Shown here: positions 26,008-34,922 of the stretch, one piece after another | Layout of the letters: each line of letters opens with the position of its first letter | Position numbering within the stretch: the stretch's first letter is position 1 | NCBI GenBank assembly: GCA_035548375.1 | Contig: DASZTG010000080.1 | Coordinates: 81,735-145,734, forward strand | Direction: 5' to 3' | Origin: JACQAP01 sp035548375 | Lineage (GTDB): Bacteria; Pseudomonadota; Gammaproteobacteria; Burkholderiales; JACQAP01 | DNA: 64,000 nt | Notes under the pieces: model-generated | What the model was told of the DNA's origin: nothing | The model's input: only the letters and a program-made list of their open reading frames with translations | Databases searched by the model: none | Position numbers and translations under genes: made by a program

Positions 26008-27078
26008 CTACTTGGCTCGTGGCGATTCGAGGCCTGCGTCGGGATGCGACAAGCGTCCCGCGCGCAACTCGGCGATGGCGGACGATACGGCGCGCGCAAC
26101 GTTGCCCACTTCCTCGCGCATGGCCTCATCCGCATCGAGGTCGTCATGGCTGGTCGCGTACGGCTTGTAGTAGCCGATGTAGCGATCCAGCCTTGCCTGC
26201 GTCCCGGCGTCGATGAGGCCCATCCAGTCCAGCCAGTCCGACAACGCACGCCGGGTTTCCCCGATTCCGGCGGCGTCTCCGTGGACGACCAGGCCGTAGA
26301 CCCTGCCCTGCAGGTGCTTGGGATAGTCCCATCCGGCCAGCTCGATCTCCTTTGCCTTCGCAGGGTTCTTGCCGGCGGTTGAGGTGGGATCCGGATTGCC
26401 GCCGTCCGCGCACACCATCCGGTCGATCATGAGCTTCAACGGACTGGGTGCCTGATACCAGTACACGGGCGTGCAAATGACGATGCCGTGCGCCGTGACC
26501 CATTTTTCATAGATCTCCGCCATCCAGTCCTGCACCTGGCCCAAGGCGTGGTTCGGGTAGCAGCTGCACGGCCAGTGGCACAACGGCATCGCAGTGGAGA
26601 CGCAGCCTTTGCAGGGATGGATCCGCCTGCCGTACTCCGAGGTAAGCAAGCTCAGGTCGAGGAAATCAGCCTCGATCCCCTCCGCTCCCAGCACTTCCCG
26701 CACGACGCCAGCCAGGCGGAAAGTCTTCGACATCTCTCCCGGGCAACTGCCGTCGTCGCGCGCCGACGCGCATACGACGAGTGCGCGCGACCTCGTCGAC
26801 GGACTTTTCTGCTCCGCCTCTGCGCGCTGCAGGCGCAGCCGCGTTTCGCTCCATTCGACGGACAACTTGTAGCCGGGATCGGCGAATCCAGCACCGGCCT
26901 CGCGCGTGACCGGCGACTTGCGTCCATGACTGTAGGCGTCCCAGGCGATCTGCTCGAGCTGCGCAATCGCGCCGGTCGCGTCCGCGAACGCGGGATCGTA
27001 GAAATTCTCGCGGTAACGCCGTCGGAATTCCTCACGCGACAGCTTGCCGGGCCACTGCCCTTTCCTGACCGTTGCCAT
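26008..27078 (-). CDS. Flavodoxin-fold NAD(P)H oxidoreductase with Cys-rich insert
   Basis: A 356-residue protein. An N-terminal helical extension (1-95) precedes a flavodoxin-like FMN-binding domain: ALVVCASARDDGSCPGEMSKTF at 99-120 takes the place of the FMN phosphate loop, and IVICTPVYWYQAPSPLKLMIDRM is the second FMN loop of NADPH-dependent FMN reductase-type proteins. Between them lies a cysteine cluster (C156, C159, C167, C171, C173), unusual for this fold and able to hold a metal or Fe-S centre. The extension looks like a domain of its own. It probably reduces a small molecule; the substrate is unknown. A C-terminal tail is basic. Confidence 0.75.
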   Translation of the reverse strand: MATVRKGQWPGKLSREEFRRRYRENFYDPAFADATGAIAQLEQIAWDAYSHGRKSPVTREAGAGFADPGYKLSVEWSETRLRLQRAEAEQKSPSTRSRALVVCASARDDGSCPGEMSKTFRLAGVVREVLGAEGIEADFLDLSLLTSEYGRRIHPCKGCVSTAMPLCHWPCSCYPNHALGQVQDWMAEIYEKWVTAHGIVICTPVYWYQAPSPLKLMIDRMVCADGGNPDPTSTAGKNPAKAKEIELAGWDYPKHLQGRVYGLVVHGDAAGIGETRRALSDWLDWMGLIDAGTQARLDRYIGYYKPYATSHDDLDADEAMREEVGNVARAVSSAIAELRAGRLSHPDAGLESPRAK

Positions 27079-27237
27079 GCCAAGCCACCTCGCGGACCTG
27101 CCGGATCAAGGTCAGAACATCACGAGCGGCCGCAAGTTCCTGCGCGCGGGGAAAAGCACTATCGCCGCCAGCGCAAAAAAACAGGGGATGGAAAACTTCG
27201 AAGTGCAAAACGCGCAGGCGAATCGGCAGTCGCTGCG

Positions 27238-27633
27238 TCACCAGACGTTCTGGAATGCGATTCCCTGGTAGAGGCAACAAGCCGCCTCGACGACCAGCAC
27301 CAGGAAGGTCAGCGCCGCCCCCCATACGCGCCCGAAGCGGAACTTCATCGTGTACGAGAGCGAGTAGCCGTGCAGCAGGCGTGAGACCACCAGCGCGATG
27401 CCCAGCACGTGCAGCAGGTAGACGGAGAATTTCGACCATTCCATCAGCGCCATCAGCAGCAGCGCGAGCGGAACGTATTCCGCGAAATTGCCGTGCCCTC
27501 TGATCACGCGCAGCATCTTCGGGTCGCCGCCGTCACCCAGCGGAAACCCGCGCTGGCGGTTCATGACGACACGCAGGCTCAGGACGATGTACAACGTTGT
27601 GAGCAATCCCGCGTACAGGGGCGTCACGACCAT
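27238..27633 (-). CDS. MAPEG family membrane protein
   Basis: A 131-residue integral membrane protein with four hydrophobic segments. The MAPEG pattern is visible (TLYIVLSLRVVMNRQRGFPLGDGGDPKMLRVIRGHGNFAEYVPLALLLMALME), including the RxHxNxxEYxP-like signature (RGHGNFAEYVP). MAPEG proteins are often glutathione-dependent transferases or peroxidases in membranes; here the specific activity is unknown. It follows an ApbA-type reductase gene on the same strand after a 152-bp spacer, so it may be co-transcribed or separate. Confidence 0.85.
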   Translation of the reverse strand: MVVTPLYAGLLTTLYIVLSLRVVMNRQRGFPLGDGGDPKMLRVIRGHGNFAEYVPLALLLMALMEWSKFSVYLLHVLGIALVVSRLLHGYSLSYTMKFRFGRVWGAALTFLVLVVEAACCLYQGIAFQNVW

Positions 27634-27785
27634 GGGGTTTTCCTCCGGGCGGCGATTTTGTTGCGCCGCATTGTCGCCGAATCGGCCGGAATTGTCTTGG
27701 CAATTAATGCGGTTGGAATTCGCGCGGCGGCACCGCGCCGCGTTGCATTTCGCCAGCGCCGCGGGACGATTGCCGCGCGATCGTG

Positions 27786-28772
27786 CTATTTGCCGGCGGC
27801 TTCTTTCTCGGCCTCTTCTTCCAGTTTCTTGTAGTCGCGCGCTGCCTCGTGCAAGGCCTGGCGGCGGCTTTTTTCCAGGCCCTTGACGACGGCGACGACC
27901 GCCTCGTTGTAAGGCGTCGCGATGCCCAGCGCCTTGGCCTCGCGCACCAGCGCGCCGTTCAGCGCGTCGATCTCCGTGCGCCTGCCCTGCTCGATATGCT
28001 GCATCATCGATGGCTTGTTGTAGCGGATGCGGCAATGGTCCTTGATCTTCTTGCGCGGGTCTTTCTCGGGCAGGTCGAGCTTCTTGCGTTCCACCACCGC
28101 CATGATTTCGTCGATGACGCGATCCTGAAGCGCGCTGACCTCCGGCGTGCGATACATCTCCCCGCTGCGCAGCCCGGTGATCGCAGTCAGCGCGTTGACA
28201 CCGCAATTCAGCACGAACTTGCCCCAGATCCAGTTCATCGGGTCGGGAATGATTTCCGTCGGAATCTCGGCCTTGTTGAACATATCGACGACCTGCCTGA
28301 CGCGCGCCGAATCGCGGCCGTCCAGTTCCCCCAGCGACGTCATGCCCACGTTCGTATAGGCCGAGCGTCCCGCGGCGGGGTTCGCCGCGCTGTTCATCGA
28401 CACGCCGGCGATCACGCGCTCGCGCCCGAGTTCCTCGACCAGCGCCTCGACGTTGCCTATGCCGTTCTGCAGGGTGAGCGCAAAGCCGTCCGGCTTCAGC
28501 AGCTTGCTTGCGGCCTTTGCCGCGTCGCGCGTCGAATTCGAATCGGTGAATATGATGGCGAGGTCTCCCGCCGGCAGGCCCGCCGCATCCAGTTGCGCGG
28601 GAAGCTTGACCACGTGCGAGCCGCGCACGCCCTCGATCGCTATGCCGCCATCGCGAATCTTGCCGATGTGATCCTGCCGAATGTCGATCAGCGTCACGTC
28701 GAAGCCCGCGCGCGAAAGCAGCCCGCCATAGACGCCGCCCATGGCGCCGGCGCCGATCATGTAGATTTTCAT
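27786..28772 (-). CDS. 2-dehydropantoate 2-reductase (ApbA/PanE) family protein
   Basis: A 328-residue NAD(P)H-dependent reductase of the ketopantoate reductase family. The N-terminal Rossmann motif is MKIYMIGAGAMGGVYGGLL (GxGxxG), LTLQNGIGNVEALVEELG is the family's mid-motif (QNG), and MNWIWGKFVLNCGVNALTAITG contains the catalytic lysine (K in WGKF). Whether it truly makes pantoate or acts on another 2-oxo acid cannot be decided; several paralogues per genome are usual. It has a charged Lys/Glu-rich C-terminal tail. It diverges from the epoxide hydrolase gene with an 89-bp spacer. Confidence 0.85.
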   Translation of the reverse strand: MKIYMIGAGAMGGVYGGLLSRAGFDVTLIDIRQDHIGKIRDGGIAIEGVRGSHVVKLPAQLDAAGLPAGDLAIIFTDSNSTRDAAKAASKLLKPDGFALTLQNGIGNVEALVEELGRERVIAGVSMNSAANPAAGRSAYTNVGMTSLGELDGRDSARVRQVVDMFNKAEIPTEIIPDPMNWIWGKFVLNCGVNALTAITGLRSGEMYRTPEVSALQDRVIDEIMAVVERKKLDLPEKDPRKKIKDHCRIRYNKPSMMQHIEQGRRTEIDALNGALVREAKALGIATPYNEAVVAVVKGLEKSRRQALHEAARDYKKLEEEAEKEAAGK

Positions 28773-28861
28773 TGCTCCTCCGGATTGGCAAGTCGGGAAC
28801 CCGCGGCGCTTTTCCGGCGCCCCCTATCCCGGTTGGCCGCAAGCTTATAACATTCCCCGCC

Positions 28862-29830
28862 ATGCCCGATTCGCCGACCTTCAGGACCGTCCGCACCAAT
28901 GGCGTGAACCTGCGCTGCGTCGTCGAGGGCAACGGCCCGCTGGTGTTGATGATCCACGGCTGGCCGGAGTCCTGGTATTCGTGGCGCCACCAGATCGGCC
29001 CCGTGCGCGATGCCGGTCACCGTGTCGTCGTTCCAGACGTGCGCGGCTACGGCGGCAGCGACAAGCCGGACGCGGTCGAAGCCTATGACATGGAAAGTTT
29101 GATCGGCGACGTGATCGGGCTCATCGATCATTTCGACGAAGAACGGGCAATCCTGTTCGGGCACGACTGGGGCGCACCCGTCGTCTGGAATACCACCGCG
29201 CTGCATCCCGACCGCGTAGACGCGGTTGCCGCCCTGTCGGTTCCCTACTCTCCGCGCGGCAAAGTCTCGTCGATCGACCTATGGCGCCAGATTTACGCGG
29301 GCCGCTTTTTCTACCAAATCTATTTCCAGCAACCCGGCCTGGCCGAAAGCGAATTCGAGGCCGACATCCGGCGATCCTTGCGCAAGATCTACTACGCCGG
29401 CTCCGGCGACTCGCCGAAGGGCATGTTCCGCGCGGACAAGAAGCCCGACGCACGCATGCTCGACGATCTTCCCGATCCGGACGTGCTGCCGGCGTGGCTG
29501 ACCGAGCGCGACCTCGATTACTACGAGTTGCAGTTTCGCGAAAGCGGGTTTCGCGGGCCGCTGCACCGCTACCGCAACCAGCAACGCGACTGGGAACGCC
29601 TGCCGGCGCTGGCCGGCGCACGCATCACTCGGCCGGCGTGCTTCATCGCGGGACGCCGCGACGGCGTGCTGAAGTTCGTTCCCGATTTCGACATGGTCGC
29701 GAACATGAAACGCTGGACGGACGACCTGCGCGTCTGCGAAATCATCGAAGGCGCCGGCCACTGGATCCAGCAGGAAAGGCCGGACGAAGTGACGAAGCTG
29801 CTGGTCGGCTTCCTCGCAACATTGCGCTGA
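28862..29830 (+). CDS. Epoxide hydrolase-like alpha/beta hydrolase
   Basis: A 322-residue alpha/beta hydrolase of the soluble epoxide hydrolase type. The oxyanion motif is HGWPESW at 32-38, the nucleophile elbow GHDWGA puts Asp at D102, and the base is H300 in GAGHWIQQE. The HGWPESWYSWRHQ and VVVPDVRGYGGSDKP sequences are typical of epoxide hydrolases. The cap domain has tyrosines (DLDYYELQFRESGF) that could activate the epoxide. It probably hydrolyses epoxides to diols. It stands 16 bp upstream of zwf on the same strand. ATG 28862 is preferred over an open upstream frame. Confidence 0.88.
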   Translation: MPDSPTFRTVRTNGVNLRCVVEGNGPLVLMIHGWPESWYSWRHQIGPVRDAGHRVVVPDVRGYGGSDKPDAVEAYDMESLIGDVIGLIDHFDEERAILFGHDWGAPVVWNTTALHPDRVDAVAALSVPYSPRGKVSSIDLWRQIYAGRFFYQIYFQQPGLAESEFEADIRRSLRKIYYAGSGDSPKGMFRADKKPDARMLDDLPDPDVLPAWLTERDLDYYELQFRESGFRGPLHRYRNQQRDWERLPALAGARITRPACFIAGRRDGVLKFVPDFDMVANMKRWTDDLRVCEIIEGAGHWIQQERPDEVTKLLVGFLATLR

Positions 29831-29846
29831 ACTGAAAAGGCACGAA

Positions 29847-31286
29847 GTGGCGAAATCCGCAAATAAACCCTCAGTCATGGGCAAGGCTCGCGGCGACGCC
29901 GCGCCGGCCGACGCGCTGGTCGTATTCGGCGTGACCGGCGACCTCGCCCACAAGAAAATTTTCCCCGCTCTCTATGCGATGGCCAAGAGCGGCCTGCTCA
30001 CCGTGCCGGTGATCGGCGTCGCATTCTCGGGATGGGATCTCGCCCGTTTGCGCAGGCATGCCGAGGAGTCCATCCGGAAAGCGGGAGAAGTCGATGACAA
30101 GCCGGCGCTGCACCGATTGCTTGCGCTGCTGCGTTATGTGGACGGCGATTACAACGATCCAGCTACTTTCAGTGCCCTGCGCAAGACGCTCGGCGAGGCC
30201 ATACGACCGGCGCACTACCTCGCCATTCCGCCCGCGTTATTCGCCACGGTCATAGACGGGCTGGGCGCCGCCGGCCTGGCCGATCACGCGCGCGTGATAG
30301 TGGAAAAACCCTTCGGGCGCGACCTGGCGTCGGCAAGGAAACTGAACGGCATAGCACGCTCGGTGTTCGCGGAAGATGCGATATTCCGCATCGATCACTT
30401 CCTGGCCAAGGAAGCGATCATGAACATCCTGTACTTCCGATTCGCCAATGCATTCCTCGAGCCGATCTGGAATCGCAACTACGTGGCCAGCGTCCAGATC
30501 ACCATGGCCGAGAGCTTCGGCGTCGAAGGCCGCGGCGCGTTCTACGAGACGGCGGGCTGCCTGCGCGACGTGATCGAGAACCACCTGTTCCAGATCGTCG
30601 CCCTGCTCGCGATGGAGCCGCCGAGCTACCGCGGTTTCGGCGCGGTTCACGGCGAGACGGCGGACGTGCTCCAGGCCATGCGCCCGTTGAAGCGGGCCGA
30701 CGTCGTGCGCGGCCAGTACGCCGGCTATCGCAAGGAGGCCGGTGTCGCGAAAAAATCCGACGTCGAGACATTCTGCGCGCTGCGGCTATTCATCGATTCA
30801 TGGCGCTGGGAAGGCGTGCCCTGGTACCTGCGATCGGGCAAATGCCTGCCGGGCACCGCGACCGAGGTCCTGGTCCAACTCAAGCGGCCGCCGCAAAAAT
30901 TGTTCGCCGATTCCGCGACGGCGGGAACACCCAACTACCTGCGCTTTCGTCTGTCCCCCGATTCCACCATCGCGCTCGCCGCTCGCGTCAAGCGCGCCGG
31001 GAAAGCGTTCGTCGGCGACCAGTATGAATTGACCCTCGTCGACGAACAGCATGAAGAGCAGACCTCGTACGCGCGGCTGCTGAGCGACGCCATGGCGGGC
31101 GACGGCGCGCTGTTCACGCGCGAGGATGCCGTGGAGGCCGCGTGGTCGGTGGTCGATCCGGTCCTGACGAAACCCCGGCCGGTGTCGATGTACAAGCGCG
31201 GGAGCTGGGGACCGGAGGAAGCCGATGCGCTCTTTGCGAAAAACGGCGGATGGCACAACCCGATTTTCAGCGGGAAACGGAAATGA
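29847..31286 (+). CDS. zwf: Glucose-6-phosphate 1-dehydrogenase
   Basis: A 479-residue oxidative pentose-phosphate enzyme that oxidises glucose 6-phosphate to 6-phosphogluconolactone with NADP+. The cofactor motif GVTGDLAHKK is at 28-37, EKPFGRDL at 153-160, and the active-site signature RIDHFLAKE (181-189) contains D183, H184 and K188; the common form is RIDHYLGKE. Downstream NRNYVASVQITMAES and PWYLRSGKCL are conserved. It starts with GTG 29847; ATG 29877 is an alternative. No pgl or edd gene is adjacent. The gene overlaps the next HAD gene by ATGA. Confidence 0.95.
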   Translation: MAKSANKPSVMGKARGDAAPADALVVFGVTGDLAHKKIFPALYAMAKSGLLTVPVIGVAFSGWDLARLRRHAEESIRKAGEVDDKPALHRLLALLRYVDGDYNDPATFSALRKTLGEAIRPAHYLAIPPALFATVIDGLGAAGLADHARVIVEKPFGRDLASARKLNGIARSVFAEDAIFRIDHFLAKEAIMNILYFRFANAFLEPIWNRNYVASVQITMAESFGVEGRGAFYETAGCLRDVIENHLFQIVALLAMEPPSYRGFGAVHGETADVLQAMRPLKRADVVRGQYAGYRKEAGVAKKSDVETFCALRLFIDSWRWEGVPWYLRSGKCLPGTATEVLVQLKRPPQKLFADSATAGTPNYLRFRLSPDSTIALAARVKRAGKAFVGDQYELTLVDEQHEEQTSYARLLSDAMAGDGALFTREDAVEAAWSVVDPVLTKPRPVSMYKRGSWGPEEADALFAKNGGWHNPIFSGKRK

Positions 31287-31948
31287 ACGAAGTGGTATTC
31301 CTGATCGACGTAGACAACACGCTGCTCGACAACGATCGCGTGCAGAATGACCTGCGCGAACACCTCGAGCATGAATTCGGAGCGAAGGCCCGCGAGCGTT
31401 ACTGGCGGATTTTCGATGAGCTTTTCGAAACACTCGGCTACGCGGACTACCTGGGCGCGCTGCAGCGCTACCGCATCGGCGAATTGACCGACCCGCGCCT
31501 GCTGCGGATGTCGTCTTACCTGCTCGACTATCCTTTCGCCGACCGGCTCTATCCGGGGGCGCTCGACACCGTTGCGCACCTGCGCAAATGGGGTCCGACC
31601 GTCATCCTCTCCGATGGAGACGCGGTATTCCAGCCGCGCAAGATCCAGCGCTCGGGGATTTGGGATGCCGTGGAAGGCCGGGTGCTGGTCTACATCCACA
31701 AGGAGGAAATGCTCGATGACATCAGGCGGCACTATCCGGCCCGCCGCTACGTCATGATCGATGACAAGCTGCGCATCCTCGCCGCAATGAAAAAGACCTG
31801 GGGTCCTGCGCTGACGACGGTGTTTCCGCGCCAGGGGCATTTCGCGCTCGACCCGCAGGCCGTGCTCGCCTATCCGGCGGCGGACGTAACGGTCGAAACA
31901 ATCGGTGAACTGGCGCGGTTCGAAAGAAGCGCCTTGCTGGCGACCTAG
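31283..31948 (+). CDS. HAD-superfamily hydrolase
   Basis: A 221-residue haloacid-dehalogenase-fold protein. Motif I is FLIDVDNTLLDND (nucleophile D9, general acid D11), motif II is VILSDGDAV and the acidic motif IV is MIDDKLRIL. A small helical cap lies between. Likely a phosphatase of unknown substrate. The start ATG overlaps the zwf stop (ATGA), so translation is coupled, and a role in sugar-phosphate control is possible but not shown. It ends 57 bp before the FKBP gene. Confidence 0.83.
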   Translation: MNEVVFLIDVDNTLLDNDRVQNDLREHLEHEFGAKARERYWRIFDELFETLGYADYLGALQRYRIGELTDPRLLRMSSYLLDYPFADRLYPGALDTVAHLRKWGPTVILSDGDAVFQPRKIQRSGIWDAVEGRVLVYIHKEEMLDDIRRHYPARRYVMIDDKLRILAAMKKTWGPALTTVFPRQGHFALDPQAVLAYPAADVTVETIGELARFERSALLAT

Positions 31949-32005
31949 GGACCGCCGCCCTTACCGGCTACAATTCCGCACCATCCATTTCCGCTTGGGC
32001 ATTCC

Positions 32006-32350
32006 ATGGCAGCCACCAAAACAGCAACAGGCCTCGTGATCGAGGAACTCATCGTCGGCGACGGGGACGTCGCCGAATCCGGCCAGCATGTCACCGTGCA
32101 TTACACCGGCTGGCTGACCAACGGCAGCAAGTTCGACTCCAGCAAGGATCGCGACGATCCGTTCATGTTCGGGCTCGGCCAGGGCCAGGTGATTCGTGGC
32201 TGGGACGAAGGCGTGCGAGGCATGAAGGTCGGCGGCAAGCGCAAGCTGACGATTCCGCCCGAGCTCGGTTACGGCGCGCGCGGCGCCGGCGGCGTCATCC
32301 CGCCCAATGCGACCCTGGTGTTCGAGGTGGAACTGCTGGGCGTGAACTGA
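32006..32350 (+). CDS. FKBP-type peptidyl-prolyl cis-trans isomerase
   Basis: A 114-residue single-domain FKBP. The FKBP core is complete: VTVHYTGWLTNGSKFDSSKDR, FMFGLGQGQVIRGWDEGVRGMKVGGKRKLTIPPELGYG, and IPPNATLVFEVELLGVN. The active-site Tyr, Phe, Trp and Ile positions (YTGW, FDSS, VIRGWD) are present. No signal peptide, so cytosolic. The last 56 bases overlap the tail of the convergent TAXI-type gene. Confidence 0.93.
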   Translation: MAATKTATGLVIEELIVGDGDVAESGQHVTVHYTGWLTNGSKFDSSKDRDDPFMFGLGQGQVIRGWDEGVRGMKVGGKRKLTIPPELGYGARGAGGVIPPNATLVFEVELLGVN

Positions 32351-33656
32351 TCGCCATCTGCGACTGCAGTCGCTGGCGCACGAGGTTCACGTTCTGGCGG
32401 AAGGCGTAGAGATTGTCGGTGTAGGCAAGCGGCGTGTTGATGCGATTCACCGCGCGCTCGATCTCGTCGAGCCGCCCGAGAAGTTCCACCAGTCGCTCCG
32501 GCGACGAATTGGCGTCCTGCTCCAGCTCGACTTCCTTGAGCTTTGCATACCAGCGATAGATGCGTGACCGCGCGCGCCAGCGATAAACGGCGGGAATGAC
32601 GCGGCCGAGCGGAACCAGCAACGCCAGCACCGGCAGCAGCGTGATCCACAAGCGGTCCACGAGCACCGCCGCCCAGTAGGGAAGATAGCGTTGCAGGAAG
32701 GGTGGGCCGGATTTGTAGTAGCGCCTGGCCTCTTCGCTCAGCGGAAACTCCGCATTCAGCGGCGCCGGGAACTCGCCTGCCTTGTGCAGCAGGCCCGAGC
32801 CGCCGTGCACCTCGGTCGCCGCACGCATCAGCAGGAAAGCCAGCGCCGGATGCAACCCATCCACCGCGAGCAGGTTTGCCGTCGGCGACACCAGGGTCAC
32901 GTCGCGTGCGGGAATGTTCTTCACGAAATCGAACACGCCCTGCGGCAGGGTGAGTTTCGTGAGCGATGGAAAGCGGCGGACGTAAGCGTCCGCGCGATCC
33001 AGGCTGAGCAGGCGAATGCCGGGCGCGGCCATCAGTTGCTCGACCAGCGGCGATTCGGGCGGCCCGACCAGGAAGAAAGCGTCGATCTGTCCCGCCAGCA
33101 GCAGCTCCGTCGCATCGCGCCCGCTGTACGGCATCATCACGGTGGGCGGCATTACGGCGGCATTGACCGCCAGCAACTGCAAGGCGAGCGCGCGCGTTCC
33201 GCTCTCCTCGGGTCCGATGGCGAGGCGCTTGCCCTGCAGGCCGCCGAAATCGTGGATCTCGTTACCGCGGTAAAAAACCCACAGTGGCTCGTAATAAATG
33301 CTGCCGAGCGATACAAGGTCGGGCGCATTTGCCGCGAACGCCGATCCGCCTTGCAGGAAACCCACCTCGACGTCGGAGCTGTCGTCTATCAGCCGGCTGA
33401 CGTTCTCCTGCGAGCCGGCGGACGGTCGCAACTCCAGCTTGACGCCGTCGCGCGCGAGTATTTCCTGGTAGCGCACGGCGAACATGTGATAGCCGCCGTC
33501 GACCGCACCCGTCGAGATCACGATCGAATTCGGCGGCGCCGGCTCGACGAAGCGAAACGCGAGCAGGAACAGAACCAGCGCCACCGCCAGGACCGTGGCC
33601 ATGGTGATCCACAGGTCACGCCGGCTCAGGTCGCGAAGCTTCCCGGGCTTGATCAT
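32295..33656 (-). CDS. TAXI-family TRAP-type solute-binding protein fused to membrane tail
   Basis: A 453-residue protein. An N-terminal signal anchor (about 15-37) is followed by a TAXI-type periplasmic binding domain (IVISTGAVDGGYHMFAVRYQEIL, QENVSRLIDDSSDVEVGFLQGGSAF). A second membrane region (about 345-365) and a cytoplasmic helical tail (ELEQDANSSPERLVELLGRLDEIERAVNRI) follow. No TRAP permease genes are adjacent, so transport is doubtful; a sensor role is possible. The last 18 codons lie antisense inside the FKBP gene. The family-like end is near FRQNVNLVRQRL, suggesting that the present stop is a read-through extension. Confidence 0.75.
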   Translation of the reverse strand: MIKPGKLRDLSRRDLWITMATVLAVALVLFLLAFRFVEPAPPNSIVISTGAVDGGYHMFAVRYQEILARDGVKLELRPSAGSQENVSRLIDDSSDVEVGFLQGGSAFAANAPDLVSLGSIYYEPLWVFYRGNEIHDFGGLQGKRLAIGPEESGTRALALQLLAVNAAVMPPTVMMPYSGRDATELLLAGQIDAFFLVGPPESPLVEQLMAAPGIRLLSLDRADAYVRRFPSLTKLTLPQGVFDFVKNIPARDVTLVSPTANLLAVDGLHPALAFLLMRAATEVHGGSGLLHKAGEFPAPLNAEFPLSEEARRYYKSGPPFLQRYLPYWAAVLVDRLWITLLPVLALLVPLGRVIPAVYRWRARSRIYRWYAKLKEVELEQDANSSPERLVELLGRLDEIERAVNRINTPLAYTDNLYAFRQNVNLVRQRLQSQMAISSRPAVPPRTPGSHWAG

Positions 33657-33752
33657 GCCTGCGGTATGGCTACGGGCGGGGAAGCCGCAGCGCGCCAGGA
33701 GATCGCCTCAGGCGTGCTCTGCCTGTGCAACCGGCCGCCCTTTGCATCGACT

Positions 33753-34844
33753 TCACTTGGCGTTCGACTGCGTGTAATTCTTCGGCGGCAGGAACACGGA
33801 ATCGTGCACCGCTTCGACCTTGTGCGACTTCACTTCCGCCGTGAACGAGAAAATCGGCTTGTCGCCGAAGTCCTTCGTGGCCTCGTCCACCTTCTTTTTG
33901 GCGAAGTAGTCCGTGATGCTCGACATGAGGTCGCCCTTGCTCGACGACGACTTGTCCGACCCGCCATCGGCCTGCGTCGATGCACATGCGTCGCCCTTCA
34001 GGTTCCACGCGAGTTGCGTCATGATCGGATAGCCCTTGATCTTCTGTATCTCCGTCCCTGCTTTCAGGAAGGCCGCGCGATCGGCGGGGGTCAGGAGCCG
34101 AGAGATGTAGGCGTTGATGACTTTCGCCGCCTCCTCCGGCACGACCTGCGTTTTCTGGCCGTTGGTGGCCACCGTCACCAGCGCGTTGGCGAAATTCCTG
34201 GCATACGCCTGCTCGATCGCATTTGCTTCCTTGAGTTGCGCGGTCACCGGCGTCGTCCACACGTCGACGTTCAGCGTGCTGACGGTCTTGCGCGCGGTCG
34301 GGTCCTGCAAGGTGACCAGCCATACCGCCTGGTATTGCTCGGTGTCGAAGCCGTTGATGCTCTTCTTCTGGCCGGTTTGCTTGACGTTGAACGCGGCACT
34401 TGCGATCTTGACCTTGCAGTCGGTGTCCTTGGGTTTTTCCTCGGCCTTCTTTTCCTCGGGCTCTTTCTTTGCCGGCTTGTCCACCGGGCCGCCGCAACCC
34501 TTCAACGGGCATTCTGTGTAGGTTTTTTCCTTCACGTCCAGCGTATAGATGACCTTCTTGTCGAGGCGCTCGATGCGGGAGTGGTTGTTGGTGCCGACCA
34601 GGAAGCGTGTCACGGTCCCCGTGCCCTTGAACACAGAATCGTCGCGATGCATGTCGGCACGCGTGTAGGCCTTGCTGGTGCCCTCGAAAGGCAGGAAGCC
34701 CTTGATGCCGTCGCTGACCAGGTGGGTTTCCAGGACGGCCGTCGAATTCGACGGCGTGGTATCCGGCTCTTCCTTGATTTTTTCGAGCGTAGAGCAGCCG
34801 GCGAAAGTCAGCAGCGCGAGCGCGCCGCACAGGCAGCGGAACAT
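33753..34844 (-). CDS. Predicted lipoprotein of unknown function
   Basis: A 363-residue lipoprotein: signal peptide with lipobox FAGC, lipidated Cys at residue 17, then STLEKIKEEPD. A Lys/Glu-rich low-complexity segment (VDKPAKKEPEEKKAEEKPKD, about 125-145) separates two beta-rich parts. The second holds NAYISRLLTPADRAAFLKAGTEIQKIKGYPIMTQLAWNLKGDACAS, which resembles regions of proteins tracking ligand-free periplasmic binding, but I recognise no family. Cysteine pairs (CPLKGC) may form disulphides. It is transcribed toward the TAXI-type gene. Confidence 0.65.
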   Translation of the reverse strand: MFRCLCGALALLTFAGCSTLEKIKEEPDTTPSNSTAVLETHLVSDGIKGFLPFEGTSKAYTRADMHRDDSVFKGTGTVTRFLVGTNNHSRIERLDKKVIYTLDVKEKTYTECPLKGCGGPVDKPAKKEPEEKKAEEKPKDTDCKVKIASAAFNVKQTGQKKSINGFDTEQYQAVWLVTLQDPTARKTVSTLNVDVWTTPVTAQLKEANAIEQAYARNFANALVTVATNGQKTQVVPEEAAKVINAYISRLLTPADRAAFLKAGTEIQKIKGYPIMTQLAWNLKGDACASTQADGGSDKSSSSKGDLMSSITDYFAKKKVDEATKDFGDKPIFSFTAEVKSHKVEAVHDSVFLPPKNYTQSNAK

Positions 34845-34922
34845 GGTCTTCCCCCTTGGAAACCGCGATGCCGCAGTGTAGCCGGTTGCCGCGGCCTCAG
34901 GCCGGACGCCGGGTATCCGGAA

